Positions 1-11,000 of a stretch of 64,000 nucleotides of DNA are shown one piece after another. The position numbers and the translations under genes are program-made. The notes under the pieces were generated by a model that saw only the letters and a program-made list of their open reading frames with translations, was not told the origin of the DNA and searched no databases. Source of the stretch: Cercozoa sp. M6MM (lineage: Eukaryota > Endomyxa: Ascetosporea); NCBI GenBank assembly GCA_040357565.1, contig JBDODJ010000059.1; one strand, written 5' to 3'. Positions within the stretch are counted from its first letter, which is position 1. The number at the start of each line of letters is the position of its first letter.

Positions 1-60
1 GGGGGGGGGGGTAAATAGGGGGGTAAACAGGGGGGGTAAGAGGGGGGTAAATAGGGGGGT
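1..60. repeat. G-run/TAAA tract at window edge
   Basis: Repeated runs of six to ten G separated by TAAA, TAAACA or TAAATA. It sits just upstream of a + strand splice acceptor at about 80, so it is probably the 3' part of an intron of the gene entering from the left. Runs of this kind recur in introns across the window and could form G-quadruplexes on this strand. Confidence 0.7.
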
Positions 61-80
61 AAAGACTGACGTGTGTGCAG

Positions 81-303
81 GCTGGGTGCGCAACCTCGCC
101 GGAGATCTCGTCGACTTCAGCAACGTCGAGTTGCTGCTGTTCTGTGCCACGTAGTCTGTCTTACCCCCCCTTTCCCCCCCCTACCCCCCCCCCCCGTAGG
201 CACGTTCTTTGGCAACTTCCGCGTGATCTCGCTGCTGGGCATTCTGGGCACCTTCATCAACTGGCTCTTCATGGGCGTACTCTTCATTTTACAGGGGGGG
301 TAA
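81..303 (+). CDS. 3' end of an unrecognised membrane protein
   Basis: The last two exons of a gene that begins left of the window. After an acceptor ending at 80, the first exon encodes a segment starting WVRNLAGDLVDFSNVELL. Splicing 143/200 (donor GTGCCA, acceptor GTAG after a C-rich tract) keeps frame and gives one strongly hydrophobic segment, LLGILGTFINWLFMGVLF, followed by TAA at 301-303. Third codon positions are almost all G or C, which supports the strand and frame. The alternative donor at 151 breaks the frame, so it was not used. The hydrophobic segment is long enough for one membrane span. The family is not recognisable from this C-terminal piece. The end overlaps the predicted end of the convergent gene by about 15 bp, so one of the two terminal exons may be mis-modelled. 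Confidence 0.5.
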
Positions 304-1065
304 ACAGGGGGGTAAACAGGGGGGTATGTTTGTGAAACTTAGCTGCTGGCCATGGCCGTGCGCGACTTGGGAGGGGGGGCGAGGGGGGGGGTAAAGAACG
401 TACAGAAGATATCATCGGCGAATCTGAGACTTTCGAGATCCACGTTGGGGAAGCACCTGCGGTCACATGGCATACTTTACCCCCCCTTTTACCCCCCCTT
501 TACCCCCCTACCGCGCAGGAGACTGGCTACACTGTGATGAAGGCGGCAAACAGCAGACCGACCGCGATCGCGACCGACGAGAAACTGCGCAAAATACGAG
601 AAAATACCAACAACAACAACAACAACAAAACAAGAAAAACAACAAACTACAAGAAAAACAACAAACTACAAGAAAAAACAACAAACTACAAGAAAAAACT
701 ACAAGAAAAAAAAACAAAAACAACAAAAAACAACAAAAAAAAAAACAACAAACTACAAGAAAAACAACAACTACCAGAAAAAAACAACAATAAGAACAAA
801 CAACAAACTACAACAAGAAAAACAACAAAAACAACGACAAAACAACGAGAAGAGAAACGCAGACGAGAAACGCACTGAACAACGGAAATTCGGAACGAGT
901 CGACGGTGGCGGCCGAGATCACCGACAACAGCAGAAAGCCGAACACAAAGAACAGCACCAGCTCCTTCAAACACACACACACACATAGAGGTACAGAGGG
1001 GGGTAAAAGGGGGGGGGGGGGGGGGGTAAAGCCCCTGAAAGCTGGTGTACTGCTGTCTCGACCAT
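289..1065 (-). CDS. Small two-TM protein, five-exon model
   Basis: The ATG at 1065 opens a five-codon exon (MVETA). The next exon starts at 964 and encodes a first membrane span, ELVLFFVFGFLLLSVISA. After the TTG-rich intron at about 600-870, an in-phase exon encodes a second span, SVAIAVGLLFAAFITV. A further in-phase exon gives CFPNVDLESLRFADDIF, and a last exon, if real, ends at TAA 289-291. The donor and acceptor phases I chose are consistent through all four junctions, and codon bias is good in the two span exons. No family recognised; the overall shape is a short integral membrane protein of about 100 residues. The opposite strand is also open over 410-600, so the last two exons are the weakest part of the model. 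Confidence 0.4.
601..870. repeat. (CAA)n-like low-complexity intron tract
   Basis: A/C-only sequence built from AAC, AAAAC and ACTACAAG units. On the minus strand it reads as TTG/TTTTGTTG, the same composition as the + strand intron at 6350-6650. It lies between the two membrane-span exons of the minus-strand gene and is best read as its intron filling. The lysine/glutamine/asparagine reading frames across it are composition artefacts. Confidence 0.7.
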
Positions 1066-1507
1066 GCTGTGTTCGGGACTCAGGTGACACTGTCCCTGTC
1101 GCGCACTATCACTTCGTCAAACACTTTTCGCAGATGCACACACACGTTGGCACCCGTGTATACACTCTAGTAGTCTCGAAAAGCGAGGAAGAGTGCGAAA
1201 ACTAGAAGTGACCATGAAGACAAATCGATTGATCTCCTTGCCCAAACCTGTTGGCTGCGTCAGTTGCGATTGACTGGCTGACTGAAACAAAATGACGCTG
1301 TGTTTCTGTTAAAGAACGACTACGACTACAATTGTACTCTCGATGCTACGAGTGCTGCTTCAGCTGTCGACAACCGAACGACTCGTAATTATGTTCGAAC
1401 ATCGATCAATCAACTGGGACGATCAAAAAAGCGAATGCCGGCCGTGGTCGCTCCAAAAGACCGAGGAACGCTGCCGCAGCGCTACGCCGAACTCGCTGGC
1501 GGCGGGG
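1066..1507. other. Spacer without a supported gene
   Basis: No exon with convincing codon bias and splice signals was seen on either strand. The region lies upstream of the small two-TM gene (start 1065) and probably holds its promoter. Confidence 0.4.
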
Positions 1508-1906
1508 TCACTGCAGTTTGCACTGTACCGATAGAACACACTTGTTTGGACAAAAACGCACTTGGCAAGCCAGTCGACCGGAATTCGCATGCAGAGCGGA
1601 CGTCCTGAGGTCGAGGTGCCGCCCAGCTTGCGCGAGTGTAAACGCTCCTGGTAGCGCCGGCGGCGACTCACGTGCACTAGAGCTTGCACTTGCTGCTGAT
1701 TGGCCTGTCCACGCGGAGGTTGGAGATACCAAAAAAGACATTTGAGCAAATTTATCGATCGGGCAAAGAACCTCAGCTGTGTCGGCAGAGAGAGCGATTC
1801 GCGCCAGACGTGAGCGCCAGGAGAGTGCTCGTCGCCGCATTTCGCGAGTTTCGGCATCGCTGGCACATTGTGGCAGCAACTGTCGGATCGGGTAGCTCAG
1901 CTGCAT
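1508..1906 (-). CDS. Hypothetical ORF, 132 aa
   Basis: An ATG at 1906 opens an uninterrupted frame to a stop at 1508. The first 50 residues look helical and basic (a stretch reading EMRRRALSWRSRLARIAL) with reasonable third-position G/C. The second half is Ala/Ser-rich and less convincing. It begins 39 bp downstream of the stop codon of the RING-CH-like gene on the same strand. No family recognised. It may be a real small gene, an exon of something larger, or chance. Confidence 0.25.
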   Translation of the reverse strand: MQLSYPIRQLLPQCASDAETREMRRRALSWRSRLARIALSADTAEVLCPIDKFAQMSFLVSPTSAWTGQSAASASSSARESPPALPGAFTLAQAGRHLDLRTSALHANSGRLACQVRFCPNKCVLSVQCKLQ

Positions 1907-1944
1907 TAAAAGGTCACGAGGGCTCGTCTAAAAGGTTAAAACTG

Positions 1945-3908
1945 TCACGGAAGAAGAGAGAAGGGTACAACATAAACAGGCGCCCACAGGAGCACCTGGA
2001 ACACGCGTCGCAAAGCAGCAGTGTGGATAATCACGAGCACCCACAGTAAGACAGCGATCACGGTGGCTACAGTAGTCCACACCGTGAACCAGTCGGGCAC
2101 ACGGCCACGCCGCTCGATGACGCCGCTCTCGGCAAAGCTGAGGAAGATGGCAGCACGCACCAGGAACAGCACGGCACTGATGAGTCGCACAAAGTGCGCG
2201 CCTGCATCGGCGCAGAACCTCTGGGATGGGGAGGGAGTAAGGTGAGGGAGGGTGAAAGAGCAGAAGGACGAACCAGCAGCAGCACGGACAGGAGGATATC
2301 GACAGTGATGCAGATGTCGCGCGCGCTGTCGGTTTCGTCGATCAGCGGCAGCGTCATCATCGACAGCACGAGCCATGACTCGATCGCGATCACAGCGCAC
2401 AGGCGGCATGACGGCCCGAACGACTGCGACGACATGCACCTATCCATACTTGAGCATGTCGACTCGTTTTTTATCACAGTGGATACAGCATCCTATCAGA
2501 ACCAAACCGAGAAGTGAAAGACACCTTGTCCAGTAGGCCACGCTGCGGAAGAAACGCTCCACTCGCGTCGGCTCGGCTGCCGGCAGCGGCTGCAGTCGCA
2601 CGCGCAGCTTGGCCTTGCACACCGTGCAGCGCAGTCGCCGGTCGCCTCGGCGCATCTGCATCTGCAGTTCGGCTGTTCAGTTGTTCAGTTTACACAAACG
2701 ATCAGATCAGTCCAAGTGTTCAGTTTCAGGTCAGTTGAGAACAAAAATCAATCTTAGTGCTCTGGTGGGTATGCTAGTGTATCTAAGGAAACCAGTGAGT
2801 AAATAAAAGGCGAAAAAGGGGACTCACACTGCAAGCACGAGCGGCAGATGAAACTGAAGCACTGGCAGGCCGAGACATTTGAGTTTGTGGGGAACTCTTC
2901 CATACAGAAGCGACAGGTCTCTTGCTTTTTCGTCTCAGTGCTCGAGTTGCTTTCTTCTGTAGCTAAAGAGCTTGCAGCTTTCTTCTGGGGACTGCTCGTT
3001 TTGCTTTTTTCGAGTGCTTGCTCGCCCTGCAACAGGTTGTTCGGAGCGTCGTTGTCGGTGAAGACGTTGGGCTCGATGTTGTTGCAGGTGTTGCTTTCGG
3101 TGCTCGAGAAGCGAAACTGAAACACGGGCGAACGGCGCGGCGACGTCGATTGAGCCACGCGACGTCGCACAATGTTGCGACGCGCTACTTCTCCCAGCAG
3201 CAGCGGGTCCACTGAGCAGCACGAGCCTCGTCGCACTCTAGACAACGACACTTCAGCATAAGTTACGTTAGTATTTGGCATAGTACTAAATACTACAAAT
3301 AATCATAGCTGCACTAATTACAGGGCATCCATCTCTGCCTGCACGACAACGGGTGTGATTGGCGTGAAAGCGACCTCGTGAATGGCCGCATCGCGAGCAG
3401 TGTCTGGGCTTGCAGTGTCCACACCCTCTTGATCCTCGTCCAGCACGGCCACGACCTCGCTTGTCGACACGAAGGGCGCTGTGGCCGTCTGAGTCGCCGT
3501 GACTGACAGAGTAGCCACATTGGATCGCGGACCAAGCTCCTGCAACGTCGCCGTTCGCGCACGCCGCGGCGACAGCACGGCCAAAAGCGGCGACACTGTG
3601 CGTGTGCGTCTCAGGCGACCCACAGTGGCATTCTCGCTCGCGATCGTCGTTTGCGTGTTTTCAGTATTTGCCTGGGAAGCCAAACATACGGAAGTAGACC
3701 GATTTGTCTCACTGCAATCAACACCGGCACTCAAACCCACCCGAATTTCACGCAACGGTGCAGCTGCTGCTCGTTGTGCGGCTCGACTGAAGCTCGAGGC
3801 GCCCTCACTCGTGTCTGAAATTGAGTCAGTGGAGCCGCTTGAAAAAGACTCAATTTCGATGTGCAGGTGATTGTGAGCTCGATGCGGAGCGTCCGTAGCT
3901 TGCAACAT
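1945..3908 (-). CDS. RING-CH-like membrane E3 ubiquitin ligase
   Basis: Likely a membrane-embedded E3 ubiquitin ligase of the MARCH/RING-CH type. The model starts at the ATG at 3908. A first exon of about 196 codons is Ser/Thr-rich and probably disordered. It splices in frame over a 36-nt intron to the exon that begins near 3281. That exon ends with a zinc-binding region: CRFC, then CQC, then CRSC. The next exon supplies CTVC, giving eight cysteines. Spacing is C-x2-C-x10-C-x-C-x4-C-x2-C-x15-C-x2-C. Canonical RING-CH has a histidine seven residues after the C-x-C pair; here there is a cysteine four residues after it. Downstream exons carry about four membrane spans (for example SVLLL, LISAVLFLVRAAIFLSF and VATVIAVLLWVLVII) and end at TGA 1945. 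A separate upstream gene for the 196-codon exon is the alternative. Substrates cannot be read from sequence. Confidence 0.7.
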
Positions 3909-3947
3909 TGACGCAACTCAGTCACAGTTGATGCAAGCTAAAGTAAA

Positions 3948-4049
3948 ATGGAACTGCTTTACTTAAGCAGTCTCATGTTCGCACTTGTGCTCGCGATCGG
4001 ATCGACGGCCCTGCGCGAGAAACGCGTCGGGTTTTGCCCAACAGAGTAA
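3948..4049 (+). CDS. 33-codon ORF with a signal-peptide profile
   Basis: ATG at 3948-3950 to TAA at 4047-4049. The N-terminus has a hydrophobic core (LMFALVLAIGSTA) followed by a charged stretch and a cysteine, a classical signal-peptide layout. It starts only 40 bp from the oppositely oriented ATG of the RING-CH-like gene. A GTAAAT donor overlaps the stop, so it may be a first exon; splicing from there to the exon starting at about 4620 keeps frame but needs a ~570-nt intron. It is either a small secreted peptide, a first exon, or chance. Confidence 0.35.
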   Translation: MELLYLSSLMFALVLAIGSTALREKRVGFCPTE

Positions 4050-4617
4050 ATTACCAAAACAGTTGAGTCTTCCAAGCGGCCAAGCTCCAGCACTACTACA
4101 CTATTAGTATTGAGAAGCTGGACTGAACTAAAGCCTTACTGTAGGACAATTACGGTTCACTGAATGAATTTTCTGCTTTAGTATTGTCAGTTTACTGAAT
4201 GAATCTTATGCTTGGCTACTGTCGGTAAGACAGCGAGCCAAAGATTCTGAAAGGTTCCTGTTCTAAATGCACCACGCTCTAAGCTGCTGGGTTGGCCTCG
4301 GTAAAGAGCCGGAGTGCCGTACAAACAGGAACAAAAACCATGGTGATCCGTGTGGTGGCTACAGAATTTCCAGCTAATCCTCATTCAGCGTGTTTGGTTC
4401 GTTTTGGCACCTCCTAGCGTGTTCTGGCACTATGAAGGTACCCAATGTGCAATTGAATGCGTGATGCGCCGCGGAGGTGCAGCATGTGTTTTGTGATCAG
4501 AGTACCGCTGTGCGGTCGCACGGCTCGGATTGTCAGAAGCGTGTGCGTCGCGAGGTGCCTCCTTTAGCATCTAGATTGGGTTGGAGTTGACCTGTACCTT
4601 GCGTGTGTGACACACAG
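4050..4617. other. Spacer or long first intron
   Basis: No exon is convincing here. The segment holds a short near-repeat (TTTACTGAATGAAT-like, near 4155 and 4190) and is otherwise unremarkable. It is either the 5' region of the next + strand gene or an unusually long first intron. Confidence 0.4.
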
Positions 4618-7600
4618 AGGCAGTGCCGCGAGCAGGAGTTGCTGCAGATCGTGCAGGAGGTGTCCTACCTGCAGACATCGCCGTCGCTGGCACCTGTGTC
4701 TCCCGTCTGCAGCGACAGCGACAACGATGGCGACAGCGACGAAGAACTGACGCTGCTGGACTGCGCTTTCGACCAAACGAGCGACGTCGTTGTGCGCAGC
4801 AACAAAAAGACCAAGAAGCGACCCACCAAGAACAAGCTCGATCTCGCTGCCTTCTTCGTGGCTGAGGAGGTTTATTTTCGTTTGTTTGGCTTTTTGAAAT
4901 ACAAAAAACACTTAAACTCTGTGCAGGAGCAAGGACTCCACAGTGAGGCAGAAGAAACGCCGCAAGAAACGCCGCAAGAAACGCCAGTCGTGCCCACGAC
5001 AGCAGAGAACGAACGGCCCGGGTCGGATCACGGTATCATTGCCCTGAGTGACGATGACGGTTCCACTGATCTCCCAGTGGTGATCGATCACACTGACGGT
5101 GACGGTGACGTTGTTGACGGTGACGTTGACGGTGACTTGGATGACCGCAAGTACAACAGCGACGAGGACAGCGAGTACGACGAGTCGGACGACTCGGACT
5201 ACTCGGCGTATCGCATCCTTAATATCACGCACCTTATTGTCGCACCCTTAATGTCGCACCCTTAATGTCGCACCCTTATCCGTGTCCTCCTTTTCTATTA
5301 AGGCTGCGTTTGTGTGCAGCAGTGACAACGACTTGGAGCGCCGTCTGCAGCAGGCGTGGCACACCACTGTCAAGGACTTCCTCAAGTTAGTTTTACCCCC
5401 CCCCCCTTTACCCCACTTTTACCCCCCTTTACCCCCCTTGCCCCCACAGTAAGTCGACGCTGCTGCGTATGGTGCTGCGTTTCCTGCCGAATTCGGAGGT
5501 GGCACGAAACTGCGCGTCCGTGTCGCGTCACTTTTTGCGTACGACAGTTCCTTAAGTATTGTTAAGGGGACCTGTTAAGGGGGCTTTTAAAGGGGGCTTT
5601 TAAAGGGGCTGTTAAGGGGGCTGTTAAGGGGGCTGTTAAGGGAGGCTGAAATCGCTCCCTTAACGAATTTGCAGACGAGTCGATGTGCGCACTGCGGCAC
5701 GTGCTGCCGCGTCCGGCCTCGACGCGGGCGAAGGGCGGTGCCGAGGCGCTGTTGCGCACGTGGCGGCACTCGCTACTGGCCGCCAACGCCGCCACGGACA
5801 TCCTGGTGAAACGCTCGGGTCAGTCGGGAGCGCCGGTCTACGTGTTCCCTATGCGCGCGGCTCTCGATCTCAATGACAACTTCTGCGTCGACTCGGACGG
5901 CAACGTCTTCCTGCCTGGCGAGTGTGGTACCCTCTTTACCCTCGTCCCCACCCTCCCCTTTGACCCTCCCCTTTGACCCTCCCCGTTGACCCTCGCTTTG
6001 ACCCTCCCTTTGACCCCTTCCCCCAGACACAAAGACACTTGAGTCGCTGACGGGAGTCGACCTGTCGCACTCGGATGTATGTGCTGACTTGGCCCGGGTT
6101 GTATCTGCACTGCTGGTTCACACTTGACACGCAGGTCAAGTCGATCTCGGTGGACCCGCGTCCGCGCGGAGGACGCAATCAGGCGCTGCTGTCGTTCGTG
6201 AACGGCTGCCTGCTGCTGGTGTCGTGGCCCACGCAGGTCGACTCGGAGCGCTACCGGCACTTCCTCAAGCAGTGCAAGCAGCAGCCAGCAGACACGCGCG
6301 AGGACGTGGCGCGTCTGTTCGCGCGCTCTGGCATTCCGCGCGTACGTCGTTTTGTTGTTTTTTTTTGCATTTTGCTGTTTTTTTTTTTGCGTTTTGTTGT
6401 TTTTGCGTTTTGTTGTTGTTGTTTTTAGATGTTGTTGTTGTTTGTTGTTGTTGTTTTTTGTTGTTGTTGTTGTTGTTTTTTGTTGTTGTTTGTTGTTGTT
6501 GTTGTTTGTTGTTGTTGTTTGTTGTTGTTGTTGTTTTTTGTTGTTGTTGTTGTTGTTTGTTGTTGTTTTTTGTTGTTTGTTGTTGTTGTTGTTGTTGTTT
6601 GTTGTTGTTGTTGTTGTTTTTTGTTGTTATTGTATGTGCGTTTCGGGCAGGTCACGCTGGAGAAGTGCTACACGCGGATGAAGCTGCAGCTGGCGATCTC
6701 AACGCCGGAGATTCAGGTCGACTGGCAGCGTCGCGTCGTTGGCATTCGCTACCAGTACTCTCCCTGTCTACCTACTACCTCACTGCCTCTACTGTCTACT
6801 ACCTACCTCTACTGTCTACTACCTGCCCCCTACTGTCTACTACCTGCCTCCACTTGTCTCCCTACTGCGAGAGTACCTGGACCGACTGTGCAGGAACTCG
6901 TACTCGGTGGTGCTGCTCGACCTGGACGACGTGTCGCGCCGGGCCGTGCTGGAGGCCACGTGCGTGGACGGTGCCATCACCCGCGTGTGGCTCACGTCGC
7001 GCGCGCGGCGACCGAGCGATCGCTGCACGTGGGACGGTGTCAGAGTCCACGTGGCCACTGACGACTCGGTGACCACCTTCACTTGCGATCAAACCGTCCG
7101 CGAAACCGTCAAAGAAACCGTCAAAGAAACCGTCAGTGAAACCGTCAGTGAAACCGTCAGTGATGATGACGGTGACGATGACGATAAGACGGTTCGTTTC
7201 GCTGCGGCCTTCACGACGCGCAAGAAGGGCCGCCTGTGGGTATGTTCCTCTTTTACCCCCTTACCCCCTTTACCCCCCTTACCCCCTTTACCCCCCCTTA
7301 CCCCTTTTACCCCCCCCCCCCCAGACTCACAACGACTATTTTGCCGTGCACGTGACGGCTTCCAAGTTCCCGTGTCGGTATTTTGTTGTATTTTGGGTTT
7401 TTTGTATTTTGGGTCACGAAAATACCGACAATTGCCATTCATTCGGTCAGACGACCACGCGTACACGGTCTGTTCGACAGCGACAGCGACGACGACGACC
7501 CCGAGAATGGGTACTACTTTGTTTTGTTTGACTGTTGGTGTTTTACGATACAACAATTGCAGTTCGGACGTGGAGGACCAGTTCGCGAGCGATGACGAGT

Positions 7601-7791
7601 GTGCACTGCAGCAGCGTGCTTTCTCACTTCAATGCGGTAGGCCTGAGATCTAAGTTTGGCTTTTTGGAACAGTGTGATTTTTGCTTTGTTTTTGGTTTGT
7701 TTAAGTCGTTTCTGCACAAATAGGGAACAAAGCGAAACCAGGCGAGACGGTGCCGCCTCAATACGGCACGCTGACGATTCGGGTCTGCTAA
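4618..7791 (+). CDS. Unrecognised acidic multi-exon protein
   Basis: About eleven exons; the true start was not found. Order: a Gln/Glu-rich helix; an acidic serine-rich stretch with a Lys cluster; a second acidic region with repeated Asp-Gly-Asp; a helical segment containing LLRMVLRFLPNSEVARNC, faintly F-box-like; then 300-400 residues of ordered-looking sequence (for example NQALLSFVNGCLLLVSW and YSVVLLDLDDVSRRAVL). It continues with a tandem ETVKETVSETV repeat at 7090-7165, an acidic DSDSDDDDPENG stretch, and a terminal exon ending QYGTLTIRVC at TAA 7791. The last junction (7640/7725 region) is in phase, which fixes the end. Introns include a long TTG/TTTTGTTG tract (6350-6650) and several C-run tracts. 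No catalytic motif or known family was recognised. The acidic blocks suggest a nuclear or chromatin-linked protein, but that is inference only. Confidence 0.55.
6350..6640 (+). repeat. (TTG)n/TTTTGTTG intron filling
   Basis: Almost pure T and G, mainly TTG units with longer T runs, between an exon ending ARSGIPR and one starting VTLEKCY. The flanks are GTACGT and GGGCAG, good donor and acceptor. Poly-Val/Cys/Phe reading frames across it are artefacts. Confidence 0.8.
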
Positions 7792-8006
7792 ACCTTGTTT
7801 CAGACACTGGGGACTCTTTCTGGAGCGAAGCTTTTTCTTTCTGCAGTCGCTGACCCGACGAAGCGTGCGAGCGAGTTTGGAGCTGCGCGTGCCGTTGTGT
7901 TCAGCACTTGAGAACCTGTATGTGTCTCTGGGCGACCACACGACCGCCCAGAACGAGTCCGAGACAAGCACGATCGTGCTTCAGGTCGGATCACGTCGTG
8001 TGAGAA
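7792..8006. promoter_or_regulatory. Intergenic 5' region of next + strand gene
   Basis: The 215 bp between the TAA at 7791 and the ATG at 8007. It is open in one + frame, but no in-phase splice ties that frame to either neighbour. I treat it as promoter and 5' leader. Confidence 0.3.
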
Positions 8007-11000
8007 ATGTTGCCTTTCATGAACTCGGACGAGGCCGTTTCTTTGTGTGTTGCTGAATACCAGAAATTAAACTTGGGCGAGTTTCGCTGGATTGGCTCTT
8101 TGGGCAGGTGTGTAAAGTGCGTCGGCACAAACAACGACTCCACGTGCATGGCTCGGCTGCACTCTTGCCGGTTCGTTTGAGCCAAGTTTGAATCACTTTT
8201 TTTTTGGAAACTTCTTGCTCAGTTTTTTTTTTTTTTTTGTACTTTGTTTTTAATGTGTTGCAGAGGAAGTCGCAAAGCGGTAGTCGCGTAGAAGTGCGCA
8301 ATGTTGACGTTGGCGCAGTTCGGCCAGGGTTGTGCGTGCTCAAAAGTGTATCCTGCCTGTATTGATGTGTTTGTACAGTGTGCGACTTGATGTGTCTGTG
8401 TGTTGGTTAGAGTGGCCTGCGATACCCACGAATGGTTCGCGCATTGTTCCAAGATACCTACAGGTACAGTTGGATTAGTTCAGCCGACGTGTTGCTTTAT
8501 TTGTCTGTCTGCAGAAACGGCAAACTGCTTTCTCGTCGCATGCTGGTGTGTTACTCCCGAATTGTGTGTTTGTTTGTTCTTGTCTGAACTCATGGCAAGC
8601 ACTGCAGAAGCCAGGTAAGGGCGACGTGATTTGCACCTTCCTGCCGCACACGCGTAAAACTGAGCTCTGGCTTTTGTGTAGTCGAGTTCTGTCAGTACAC
8701 TGTATGTTTCACAGTGATGAACAAGTCGCGCGGCGGCATCGTGGAGAACTGCAGCGGCACTCGCTCGGACTTCTTGCTGTACCGTCTTTTTCTTTCCTTT
8801 TTTCTCGTTGGTTCTTTGGTTCTTTTTTTTCTGCTCTTTCTTAGTGCCTTCGTTTTGTTTTTCTTTCTTTAGTTTCTTTGGACCTTTTCTCTAGTTTCCT
8901 TTCTTTCGTTTCTTTGTTCTTTTCTTTGTTCTTTCTTGGGCTGATTTGCTTGTTGTGAGTTTATTTCTTGGGCCGACTTGCTTGTTGTCCCTAACTGGGA
9001 TTGCTTCTGCAGCACGACTATGGTGTCGCCGAATTCGACGACCTACCTGGCGCCACTCGTCAAGTTCGGCGCTGTCGATGCCATGTGCGAACGGTAGCTC
9101 TTTTGCCCTTCAAGTGTAATGACCAATGACTGTGTTCTGGCAGCATGAAGGAAGCTCAGGACCGCGCGGACTACAGTCATCTGCACCGTCGATCACCCTT
9201 GTATGTTTCGGCAGTCTCCCTTTGTGAATAGTATTTTTGAAAGACCCTTCCGGTGCAAAGACAAGCGGCTGGTCGTTTCGCCTTGTCGCGCAGACAGCGC
9301 GATCACGTACGGACTCGCTACTTCACTTCTCAGGTGCGTTGCTTTGCCTTTGCGAGGAGCACAAGCGCACGGGCATGTGTGTTTCTGGAACAGTGCAAAC
9401 CGACTCTGAGTGCGCAAGGCTTGCAAACACTGCATCAGAATCTACGTCGTGACCTCTCGCTTATCGAGTCGGTACTGTCATTTTAATTCGCTTATTTATC
9501 TCACGTTTGGAGTGTATTGCGGCTACCACAGAGACTCCGCGTGGACAAGGTTGACGATGACCGTCATCTGGTCAATTATTCAACGTACTCTCTCTCTCTC
9601 TCTCTCTCTCTATCTCTATCTCTCTCTCTCTTTTTTTATTCTAAGTATCCATGAACAGTCTCGGTGTTGGCGCATCGTGCCTTGCGGCTGCTGGACGCAC
9701 TTTGGCCTGTAGCCTTTCATTTTTGTATTGTCTCGTGTGTGTGTTATCTGAGATAACCACTTTGCTGGGGCCTGCAGTGGGCGCACCACGCGTTGTCTAC
9801 TTCCTTGATGTGTAACTTATGCCATTTAATTTATGTCCAGAGGAAGTGAAGTGTAAAACCAAAAGTGTGTCTTGCAGTTGCGACACTGAGATTCACCACG
9901 TGCGAACTTCGAAATCACTGGCCGCGTTTTTGTCGGAAATCGCCCGCATGCGTCGGTACCGAAGCTTAACTTGAGAATGTTCTTCGGATTTCTCTTTGTG
10001 TAGCGAGCGAGGCGACACGCCGCAACGAGAAGAGCGACTGCGTTTGATGCGAGCAAATCAGGAACGGTACGTTTTGCCTTCTTTTGCCGTATTTGCTGAC
10101 ACAATCCACCCTTTTTGAAGCCTGCGAAACAATCGAAAGACAAACTCCTCAATGTACCACTTCTTTTAGACTTGTTCTCTTGCAAAATATACTGAACTTG
10201 TTTTGGGCAGTTTGGACGATGAGGATGAGTCTTGTTCGCAATCCGCACGCGACGAGCGGCTTCGGTACAGAAAAACCAAGCTGCGCTGTTTGCTGCTTCT
10301 ACCTTTTGAGGGACAGACGAAGTGTGTTAAAGCCGCTCTTCACGCTGCGATTGCTGCAAAAGGTGCGTTTCAACTTTGTGGTTGCTTAATTCTTTTGTAT
10401 TTCGGCCGGTTCGAGCAGAAACTGTTCGAGGCCAAGGGCCATTTGCAGATCACTCGCGTGCGCGATCGGGTAGACTCGAGCAGCTTCGAACTCTTTTGTG
10501 TTATCCTCTCCTTCCTAGATCCGCGCTGACTGCCGAAACGCGTTGATGGACGCCATCTTGGAGGAGGTGCCCTTTTGTCTCTTTGGTTAAAGCAGTCTTT
10601 GACAGCTCTGTCACCTGTGTGGCGCCACACAGAAGCAGAAGGAGAGCACGCTGGTGACGTACTCGCGCTACTCGTTTTGGTCGCAAGCGGTATCTCTGAT
10701 ATGTGTGCTTTCTGTTTACACTGTGATTGTCTTGCGAGACACAGGACAAACTGAACGTGTCCGTGAGCGAAGTCAACGAACTCATCGAGCGTGCGCAGCA
10801 ACAAGGTTTCGTGCGTGTGCTCGGCGACAAGGCTTCGGCACTTTTGGTAGCCTATCTTATCCATACGCTCTCGATCTGTTCAACGAATTCTTCTCTTCCT
10901 CCAGATGGTGACGGGTCCCTGGCTCGAGCAACTGCAACAGTACCGCGCCGATCAGTCCGTGCTGGATGGTACGCCAGAAGGTAGATCTCCCTTCTTGCTT

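Noticed and set aside
534-878. Long Lys/Gln/Asn and Cys/Val/Phe reading frames
   Set aside because: They run over an A/C-only repeat with no codon diversity; it fits an intron between membrane-span exons on the minus strand.
6352-6681. Poly-Val/Cys/Phe and poly-Gln/Thr reading frames
   Set aside because: TTG-repeat intron between two exons with good donor and acceptor.
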